A stretch of 64,000 nucleotides of DNA, from positions 62,001 through 126,000 of the forward strand of contig BDSL01000154.1 in assembly GCA_003116995.1 (NCBI GenBank). The letters run 5' to 3'. Below, one piece after another: positions 57,101 through 64,000 of the stretch (positions are counted from its first letter, which is position 1; each line of letters begins with the position of its first letter). The stretch is from Yamagishiella unicocca (Eukaryota > Chlorophyta > Chlorophyceae > Chlamydomonadales > Volvocaceae). The position numbers and the translations under genes were made by a program. The notes under the pieces were generated by a model. The model did no database searches and had not been told where the DNA came from. It saw only the letters and a program-made list of their open reading frames with translations.

Positions 57101-60100
57101 GGTGCTGTACAGGATCTCCTCAACGGCGCTCAGGGCCTCCAGCTGCGGCGGTTGGCGGCGGTCAGGCAGCGTCGGTTAGTGGAGGGCGGTTGGCGGCGTG
57201 CGCGAAGGGCCGCGGCGCTGGCAACTCGGCGGGGGTTGGGGCCAGTTGAGTGCAGCCCGGGCGAGGAGCGTCGCGAGGGGCGTCCGGGGAGTCGCCTGGC
57301 TCCGAAACCCACCTTGATGGATGGCGGCAAGGACGCCTCGGAGGGGTGGTGGTGGCCGCCGCCGCTGCCGCCGCCGCCTCTCCCTCGCTCCGGGCTGTAG
57401 CCGCCTCCCCCTCCCCCGCTGCTGCGGCGGGGGGACGGCTGTCCCTGCCCCGCCTCCCCTGCCTCCGCCGCCGCCGCCAGCCCCCTCTGCGCAATGAGGT
57501 AGCCGTGGTAGCCGGTGAACTTGGCGTTGATGTGCAGCAGCAGCCGGGCGCAGCGCTGACACAGGTCGATCTGCGGGAAGGGCGGGCGCGTAAAGACCCG
57601 GTTACACGATATATACATGGGGGAGGGGTTACACGACATGGACAGGGGGGGGGGCAGGGCGAGGAGCGGAGGGGGATGGGAGGACACGAGCAGAAGGGTT
57701 TTCCGGTCATTCGAACATCAGTCCGTGCAGCGTGGAGCGAGCTGAGCCTCGTGCCGCAGCGGTGCACCGACCCCCCCCCCCCCCCCGGTATCCCGTCTCC
57801 TCGCCTGCTAGCCTTGCCCCCCTGTCCCGCATCTTCACGCCCCATATTTTCTCACTTCCTCCCTTCGTCATACAGGCCTCCGCCGTACAACGCCGTACGC
57901 CGCCGTACCAGCCCGCGTCCCCGTCTCCCCGTATATCCGTCCTCCCCTTTCCTGCCTCCGCCTCTTTCGCCGCGCCGCTGGGGCCTCTTCGTTGCTTTGA
58001 CCCCTGTCCACCCGCTCCGCGCCTGGACGTTGTTCCTAACGCCCCCTGCTGCCCCTTGCCCGCATGCTTCGCGTCGACCGCCTTCCCCACCCGCTCTGGG
58101 CCCTGGTCAGGTGAGTTCCGCCGCTGGGTTGGGCCTCTGTTCTGGTAGTTTTTTGCTAGTCGTTGCGTTCTTGTCTGCGGGCGTCGGGACCTGCGTCTGG
58201 GCTTTCGCGTCCCCCATGGCGGCGCGGCGCGGCTTCGGCCTCCTCTCCTGGACGACCGCGGACCTTCTCTGGTAATGACCGGCTTCCTCACGCATCTGGT
58301 CGGTATTCGGGCGGGTCGGGACTGGGACTCCGACTAGGACTGGGACTGGGACCGGACCGCGATGTCCGCTCTCCCATAGCGCACCAACTCCCACAGTTCT
58401 CCTGCTAGCGCCCAAAACCGGTTCTGCGAAAAGTTTACGTGCGTCGCGCGGGGTCCTCGCTTCCTTTCGTCTCGCCGTAGCCGATATAGCTTAGCCGCCA
58501 AAGGTCATATTACGACCTTCGGCTTTCGTATCCCCAACCCAGTTCTCCCGCATGCATCTCAAAACTTCTGTTTTAAACGATTTTTTTCGGACATCCACGG
58601 GTTTCCCTCGAACCCCCCCCCCAACACACACACACAGACGCGCGCAGCTCCCCCCACACGCCACCGCACCTGCGCCTGCACGTAGCTGGACAGGTTCAGC
58701 AGCGCCGTGCACACCGCCGCCAGCACCCCCGGCTGCACCAGCGGCCTGGCCGCCACCGCCAGCAGCGCCGCCAGCCCCCCGGCAGCCAGGTAGATGGCCT
58801 TGGCGGAGTCGCCCTCGCACAGCAGGCCTGAGGGGGGGCCGTCAGTAGCGTCGGGCGCGCGGCAAGACATGTGAGGCATGTGGTGACGGCATCACGCTAC
58901 GCGACGAGAAGCGGGAGCTAGGCGGAAAGTCTTGCGAGGGATACCGGCACGCGACATGACCAACAAGTGAGGCACGCACGTACGAAATTGTGTGCCAGGC
59001 CGGGCTCCAGCCAGCAGTGGCGGTGCTGCTTGCTGCGTTACGAGGTACGTGCGGCTCGACCAGGCACCAAGAGGCTCACCTGCCGCCGCCCGCGCCCCCA
59101 CCAGCTGCTGCTCCGCCTCCGTGCTGGCCAGCATGGAGCCGATCATCCGGCTGAGGGCCCGCAGCCGGGCGGGCTCGCCACCCAGCAGCAGCGCCGCGGT
59201 GGCGGTGGTGGCGTTGCCGCCGCCACCAGCGGCACCAGCACCAGCACCACCACTACCGGCACCGGCACCACCTCCGCCTGCGCCACCACGGGCTGTGGCT
59301 GTCCCCTCGGCCTCTCCGTCGTCGTCGCCGTCCCCCTCCCCGTAGTTGCCGTCGTCGTTGTCCTGTCGTGTGCGGTGTGGGGTTGGGGCGGGGTGAGGGC
59401 CGCGGTGGGATGAGGTACGCGGCGGTCGTGGTGGAGAGACGAGGTCACTCAGAAGAAGGGGGCGGGCACGGCACTATACACTCCCGATCACGACCGAGTG
59501 CGATCATGCGCCCAACGCGACCCCCTGGCTGCCCCGCTCCATATCGCACCGCCCCCTTCGGCCCCCACCCCTCCACGCTCCGAACCCCCCCCACACACAC
59601 CTGCTGCTGCTCCGCCATGGCGCTCCACCAGCGCGGGTCGCGACCCTCGGGGGTCTGGCTCACCTGCGGGGGGGGGGCCGAAGGGCGGGAGGAGGGGAGG
59701 AAGGGCGGGGGGAGAGGGTAACCCGGTAATTGACAGAGGGTAAGTAGTTCTAGCCGATGAGGGAGGGGAGGAGGGGAGGCGGGATCGATGGGGGGACTGG
59801 CTGCCGGTGAGGCAGGGGTCCCGCCTTTCGCATGCCGCAGCCTAGAACGAAGTCCCCTTTGGTTCGTGAGGAGCCAGTCAGCGGCGTGACTGCTCGCTCC
59901 CGGGCGGCACGCGGGCCTCACCTCCATCCACAGCGCCGCCGCAGCTGCCCGGGTCAGTCCATCGTACCCCGACTCGTTGGCTACGGCCGCCAGTGCGGTG
60001 CCGGCGCCCTCCGTGACCAGCCGCACCTGAGAGGCCGGGGAGAGGGAGGGAGGCGGGGGAGGGGGGGAGGGAGAGGCGGGGGAGGGAGGGGAGGGAGAGG

Positions 60101-63100
60101 CGGGTTTGTGAGGAAAGCCCGTGAGGGAGAGGCGGGGGAGGGCGGGGAGGAGAGGGCGAGGATGCGAGGTCGGTACTGGCAGCGGTGGCGGCGACAGTGG
60201 GCGCCGGGTTGGGTGTCAGCTGGGCGGGGAGTGGCTGGGAAGGCGGAAGAGGGCAGCGACGGGGGATAGGGGAGCTGATGAAAAAGCCTCAGTCGACGTC
60301 AATAGATGCGGCTCAGGGCCGTTGACACCGTTGCCGCCTTCGTCATGTTCCGATAAAGCCGTTGCCCAAACCCTGAGCGCCCCTCCCCCAACTATACTTC
60401 CCACGTCGCGTAAACGGGCCATTTAAGCACACACCCCATTTCCGCCCCTTCCAGAGTCTGCGCACCCTGCACGGCCGCTCCCCAGCAAACTGCCGCAGCA
60501 GCAGCAGCGCCGGCATCTTGATGTGCACGTACGACGAGCGGGAGCGGCTCTTAATTGACGTCAGTTGGACGAGCAGGCCGATGGGGTCGGAGGCGGAGCG
60601 GGGGGCTGCCCCGGTGGTGGCCAGCTCACGAGCCAGCTCGTCGTCGTCGTCCACGACTGGGGGGAGGGGAGGCATTGGGGGATTGGCGAGAAGACGTCGG
60701 GGGGTAAAGACATAGATCCGGGGGGGGGGGTATAAAAATCGGTTACACGACATGGATAGGATAGCTGGTGGGGTTTAGAGGGAACCCAGGGGGGAGGGGA
60801 CGCAGGGCGACGGCGGGGGATTAAGGGGAAAGTGCACATGGAGCTTTACTTGGGGGGCGGGGGGCGGCAGCTTGCTCAACCGCAGGGAAGCGCTCCTTAG
60901 CAGTCAAAGAGCGAGGGACGGAAAACGTTTTTGCATCTAAAGGCGAGGGACGGAAGACGTTTAACCATGTCACACTGAACAATAACGATAAGCACGACAG
61001 AATACCGCGAAGGTGACGTACGTCAATACCTGCCCCCCATCCCCTCTCGTTGCCCCATCGACCCGACCCCCCACCCCAGCTCCCAGCCGCCCACCTGCCA
61101 CCTTGACCGCCACCTTGCCCGCGTCAACGCCTCCCCCCGCCGCGGAGGTGGTCCCGGAGCCCCAGCCCCAGCCGCCGCCCCACTTCATCTCGCGGAGCAG
61201 CTCGTCACCCGTACGGCCCGTACGCTATCGGCAGTACGGGTTTGTACGACGGAGCAGGAGGGATGATGTGGTGGAGCAGCACCCAATGGGATGGGAAGCA
61301 CGTGGAAAGGGAGGGCGCGGGGGGATGGGGGGATGGGGGGATGGGGGTTCGGGTTTAGGTTCGCCCTCGGTGTTTGCGTGGATTGGCAGGATCGGGAATT
61401 TGATGTGCGCCGGACGAGGCGGTGGATGGCGCATTGGGAGATGCCGGTAGGGTTGTGACTTTTGGGGGGCTGACCCGCGGGCCGTGGCGGGGGTCGGCTT
61501 AGGGCTCTGTCCTTGCTTGCGTATTGCGCATTTCAGAGAGGACCACAGTGCGACAGCGGACCCAAGGAAAAGCTAACCTCTAGGCAGTACACCGGTACTA
61601 ACCCCCAACCGACAACGGTATTGGCGTAGGATGTCCGTCGCGCAAGCTCCCTCCTCCCCTTCCAGCCGCACGGCGCTGCACAGAGGGTCCCGGTCCCGGT
61701 CCCGCACCGGCGCCACCACCCCCCGTCCGGTTCATTCCACGGGTGTCCTTCCGCCCCCACACACTCGAGCCAACGGTTCTTTTCTGTAACACCCCCCCCA
61801 CCCACACACACACACAATCCTCGCGCTACGTCTACTTCGCGGCTCAGCTCAGCATTTATAAAACACACAATCACACAACCCTGCCCGTACCTTTTGCGGC
61901 GCGACGCCCGGCACATTGGACATGGCGTACCTGCAGCGGAGCGGAGGTGCATGGGCGGCGGATGGGCACGTCCGTGTCCGTGCAACCGAGCGGTACCCCC
62001 CGCATACTCGCGATGCTTTTGCGTTGCTTCAACTATGTTGGGTTACAAGGGATTTAATGCAGCGGAAGGCAGAAGGAGGGCACAGGACAACGCGCGAGGT
62101 ATCCCGGCCCCTCACCCAAAGCCGGTGAAGAAGCCCTTGACCGCGTTGACCCCCCCCGCCGCAGCCGCCGCAGCCGGTGTCTCGTCCCGGTGCGCAGTGG
62201 CCAGGCGGTAGCGGTTCCGCTCCCCGCCCGGCTCCGCCGTCAGACGCACCAGCGCCGCCATGGCCCACTCGCCGGTGGGGCGGAAGGCGCGCTGCTCGCT
62301 GGGGGGCAGGTCGTACCTGCGCACGGTGGTCGCGAGTGCGGTTGGCGGTTGTGAGCAACAGAATCGGTTATCGTCGTTGGGGGAGAGAGGGAGGATCGAG
62401 GAGGGATCGAGTGAGGCGCGGCGCAAGACGGGGAGAGGGAGGGTGGGGGTGATGAGCGGCGGCATCTTACGCGCGTGCAGGGAAAGGACGGAGCGGGCGG
62501 GAGGATTGGGGCATTGGGGCTGGGAGGAGGACCGGGCGGCGCTCTTGAGCGGTCATGGGCCAAACCCTAAACCATATGCTGGCAACAGGGCTAAAAGGGG
62601 CTTGTGGGAAGTCCAGCCGCTTCATTCGGATCCCAAACCAAGATCTATAATCCCTCCCCCAAGATCTAGAATCCATCCCCGCCCGGCGCACTCCCAAGCG
62701 CCCCGGGGGACCGGAGTCGCGCCCTCATTGCGGTGGTACCCAGCAAGCAAGCCCCGCCCGGTGCCGTACCATCGCCGCATGACGCCCACCAATCCCGCCA
62801 CTATGCCCGCGCGGCCCAGCGGGTTTCGGAGCACCGGCACGCCCGCCAGGTGATAGGCAGTGAGGCAGGCGTACTGCAGCGGCCGAGGGGGGAGCCGCCC
62901 CAGCAGCTGCGTGAGCGCCTGTGGAGGGTTTCGAGTGAGGGAAGGTTGCGGAGGGGGGGTTGCGGCGGGAGGTGTGTGGGGGGGCCGAGAAGACCAGGTT
63001 ACACGATACAAGGTGGATACAATAAAAGAACCGGTAACGCGACTGGGGAATGTAGTGGGTGCACGATACAGGGGGGGGGGTAAAGGATAATCCGCGAATC

Positions 63101-64000
63101 CACAGGAGGGGGGGGGTCGTAGGAGAACGGTTGAACCACCAACGGGGCGTGGCGGCCGTCAGCGCGATGAGGGCCTCCAAACCCCTCACATGCCCCGCTC
63201 AACCGACGCCATACCCACCTCATCCGCAACCCCCCGGGAAATGGGAGGCCCACCAATCCTGCTATCCCGCCTCGGCGGACGCCCCTTGGCCGACCCCCGG
63301 GCCCCGCCCCCGCTAACTCCCGCCCCGGCACCCAGCCCTACCTGGAGCGACGCCGTGAGGTTCTTAAAGTCGTCCCCCATCAGCAGCCACAGCAGCGCCG
63401 CCACCTCGGGCGGGCAGCTGAGGTCCGGGTCGAGGCCCAGCGGGTCGTCGCCGTCGCCGCTGTCGCGGTCGCGGCCGGTGTTGGCCCCGGAGGAGGTGGG
63501 CGGCAGGGAGGTGTTGCTGGACAGGTTGAGGGCGGGGACGGTGCCGGGGGGCCCGGCGGTGCGCACGCGGGAGCGGCGGCGCGGGGCGGCCTCGGCTGCT
63601 GCCCGGGCGGCGGCTTCGAGGGCAGAGCGGCGGGCGGCCTGAGCCGTGAGGACTTCGGACCAGAGGTACACCTGGGGAGGAGGGGGCGGAGGGGGAGGAG
63701 GGGAGGCGGGTTTGGGTTTGGGTTTGGGTTTGGGTTTGGGTGGAGGTGAGAGGGGAGGATGTGGAGGGAGGAGGCGTGTCCGTGGGGGCTGCGCGCAGGA
63801 GGAAAGCAATACGGCGGGCAGGTGGAAGTTTCGGGATGGTAGTGGGAGAGGGCGCGCGCGTGTGTGGTGTGTTATGTGAGGGTGTGGCGGCAGCGGAGGG
63901 ATACGTCGGGTGCTGCCTCGCCCAGGCCCTGCCTCCGAACCCACCTCCTTCGCCATGAACATCAGCGCCGCAGCAGCCATATCGGGCAGCAGCTGAGGGA
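45173..64000 (-). CDS. Very large armadillo-like repeat protein with C-terminal EF-hand-like module (5' partial, 30 exons, ~2,206 aa visible)
   Basis: Exons in transcription order: 64000-63945, 63671-63342, 62918-62770, 62316-62116, 61930-61891, 61224-61095, 60656-60466, 60026-59922, 59663-59601, 59362-59080, 58827-58670, 57570-57313, 57142-56982, 56527-56030, 55593-55419, 54753-54576, 54220-53364, 52676-52499, 52022-51707, 51490-51364, 51056-50859, 50297-50090, 49603-49517, 49252-48936, 48452-47772, 47587-47504, 47027-46825, 46410-46278, 45801-45664, 45292-45173. Phase is continuous to TAG at 45173. The 5' half has helical segments typical of armadillo repeats (ALYNLSRHPGNRDQLYRL; VCTALLNLSSYVQAQ), with Gly/Asp/His-rich linkers. 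The 3' end has YRDLGG, then LTYPAFLEALGRAADL and KTRPLADKL, an EF-hand-like layout I associate with large proteins of ciliated protists; a ciliary role is only a guess. Least certain: the TAG-type acceptor at 61225, the donor at 51363, and a possible extra exon near 50600-50676. Confidence 0.75.
46229..46262 (-). repeat. Intron-end motif, donor side
   Basis: Minus-strand reading GGGGTTGCAGAAAAAAGACC then GGTAACTCGGC, 16 bases inside the donor after the exon at 46410-46278. Confidence 0.65.
47065..47102 (+). repeat. Intron-end motif, acceptor-side half of an inverted pair
   Basis: GGGTTGCAAGGAAGACCCGT then GTACGTGAGAAATACC lies 38 bases from the acceptor of the exon ending at 47027. It pairs with the inverted copy at 47449-47487 in the same intron. 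Confidence 0.75.
47449..47487 (-). repeat. Intron-end motif, donor-side half of an inverted pair
   Basis: Read on the minus strand: GGCGGGTGCAATGAAGAACC then GTGTACGAAAGAAAACGCC, beginning 17 bases inside the donor at 47503. It is the inverted partner of 47065-47102. Confidence 0.75.
48611..48658 (+). repeat. Intron-end motif, acceptor side
   Basis: GGTGCGATAAAACAACCGGT then AACGCGACTTGGGAAGTG. A second weaker copy lies just to the left (48568-48600, agccgttgacgcgaaaaagac). Confidence 0.6.
50364..50418 (+). repeat. Intron-end motif, acceptor side
   Basis: GGTTACAAAACTGAAAGGAC then CGGTTACTCGACGTGGGAAG then TGTAGCTGTCGCATAG. This is nearly the same as the inverted copy at 55966-56015. A second shorter copy follows at 50437-50462. 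Confidence 0.75.
50778..50802 (-). repeat. Intron-end motif, donor side of the same intron as 50364
   Basis: Minus-strand reading GGTGGGTTCGAGGAAGACCC then GTGG. With 50364-50418 it makes this intron (50298-50858) inverted at both ends. Confidence 0.6.
52078..52118. repeat. (GGT)n microsatellite, intronic
   Basis: About thirteen GGT triplets lie in the intron 52023-52498 of the large gene. Confidence 0.9.
52701..52748 (+). repeat. Intron-end motif, acceptor side
   Basis: GGTGGCATACACACCGGTTA then CACGACAGGGGTAGGATAGC, about 24 bases from the exon edge at 52676. The tail (aggatagctgg) is shared with the copy at 60727. Confidence 0.7.
53271..53310 (-). repeat. Intron-end motif, donor side of the same intron as 52701
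   Basis: Minus-strand reading GGCGGGGGGTTACAATAATA then GAACCGGTAACGCGACC. The intron 52677-53363 therefore has the motif inverted at both ends; a weaker extra copy is at 53197-53224. Confidence 0.7.
55192..55226 (-). repeat. Intron-end motif, donor half of an intron
   Basis: Minus-strand reading GGCGGGAAGACGACCGGGTT then ACACGACATAGG, inside the intron 54754-55418. Confidence 0.6.
55966..56015 (-). repeat. Intron-end motif, donor side
   Basis: Minus-strand reading GGGCTTACAGAAAATAACCG then GTTACTCGACATGGGAAGTG then TAGCTAGTGCATAG, about 15 bases inside the donor at 56029. Confidence 0.75.
56547..56578 (+). repeat. Intron-end motif, acceptor side
   Basis: GGGGTTACAATATAAGAACC then GGTAACACGACGG, 20 bases from the exon edge at 56527. 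Confidence 0.75.
57585..57645 (+). repeat. Intron-end motif, acceptor side, two nested copies
   Basis: GGCGCGTAAAGACCCGGTTA then CACGATATATACATGG, followed by a shorter ggggttacacgacatggac copy. The opposite end of this intron (58600-58625) carries the inverted ccacgggtttccctcgaacc form. Confidence 0.7.
57711..58530. other. Foreign-looking ~0.8-kb segment inside an intron of the large gene
   Basis: The intron 57571-58669 is twice as long as its neighbours. Its middle lacks the G-tract/C-tract style of the other introns and instead holds repeated cgccgtac words, a run of gactgggactgg words near 58317-58350 and a short inverted repeat near its right end (aaaggtcatattacgacctt, 58500-58519). It may be a non-autonomous transposon insertion; no protein domain or clean terminal repeats were found. 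Confidence 0.35.
60391..60436 (-). repeat. Intron-end motif, donor side
   Basis: Minus-strand reading contains AATGGCCCGTTTACGCGACG then TGGGAAGTATAGTTGGGGG. The acceptor side of the same intron has a weak partner at 60101-60128 (gggtttgtgaggaaagcccg). Confidence 0.6.
60727..60772 (+). repeat. Intron-end motif, acceptor side
   Basis: GGGTATAAAAATCGGTTACA then CGACATGGATAGGATAGCTGG, about 70 bases from the exon edge at 60656. Confidence 0.7.
62979..63050 (+). repeat. Intron-end motif, acceptor side, two copies in a row
   Basis: GGGGCCGAGAAGACCAGGTT then ACACGATAC, followed by ggatacaataaaagaaccgg then TAACGCGACTGGGGAATGTAG. Confidence 0.7.
63708..63741. repeat. (TTTGGG)n hexamer repeat, intronic
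   Basis: Five and a half hexamers lie in the intron 63672-63944. They are not the TTTTAGGG telomere repeat of these algae. Confidence 0.9.

Noticed and set aside
63708..63741. Telomere-like (TTTGGG)n
   Set aside because: It is six bases per unit and intronic, unlike the TTTTAGGG telomere repeat of Chlamydomonas-type algae.

Overview
The window looks like nuclear DNA of a Chlamydomonas-type green alga (Volvocales). Support: high GC, spliced genes with short GC-rich introns (GT donors, mostly CAG acceptors), long low-complexity Gln/Gly/Ala runs inside proteins, a TGTAA polyadenylation-type signal after one gene, and no bacterial operon structure. All gene models below were built by hand: exons were joined where splice sites, reading phase and protein continuity agreed. 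The organism name and all functions are inference; no search could be run.

Layout. (1) 32-2456, plus: the 3' part of a gene with a sirtuin-fold-like segment followed by an RG-rich and Gln-rich tail. (2) 3478-6500, plus: complete six-exon gene for an NPPY-type adenine methyltransferase-like protein (360 aa). (3) 8301-10420, minus: complete three-exon gene for a RING-CH (RINGv) E3 ligase-like protein (442 aa). (4) 12145-15880 and 18883-22693, plus: two tandem nine-exon genes for BCS1-like AAA ATPases (622 and 613 aa). They lie in a duplicated unit of about 6.7 kb whose 3' halves have been homogenised. (5) 24.0-28.1 kb: no convincing gene, with a local direct duplication at its right end. (6) 28.1-41.0 kb: repeat DNA, made of a small outpost of a 46-bp satellite, a six-copy array of a ~509-bp unit, then ~9.3 kb of the 46/20-bp satellite. 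(7) 41.0-45.2 kb: a degraded Gypsy-type integrase fragment and unassigned sequence. (8) 45173-64000, minus: the 3' 30 exons (about 2,206 codons) of a very large gene with armadillo-like helical repeats and a C-terminal EF-hand-like module; its 5' end is outside the window.

The most unusual signal is in the introns. A ~30-bp degenerate motif (G-tract, then TTRCA, then GAAGACC, then CGGTTACACGA) recurs in many introns of the large gene and also in introns of the methyltransferase and RING-CH genes. It is almost always oriented so that it reads inward from the intron end, so introns carrying it at both ends have terminal inverted repeats. This resembles introner-like mobile introns, or a pairing device that brings splice sites together.

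No functional link between the genes is evident; they look like ordinary unlinked nuclear genes interrupted by a repeat block. No tRNA, rRNA or CRISPR array was recognised.
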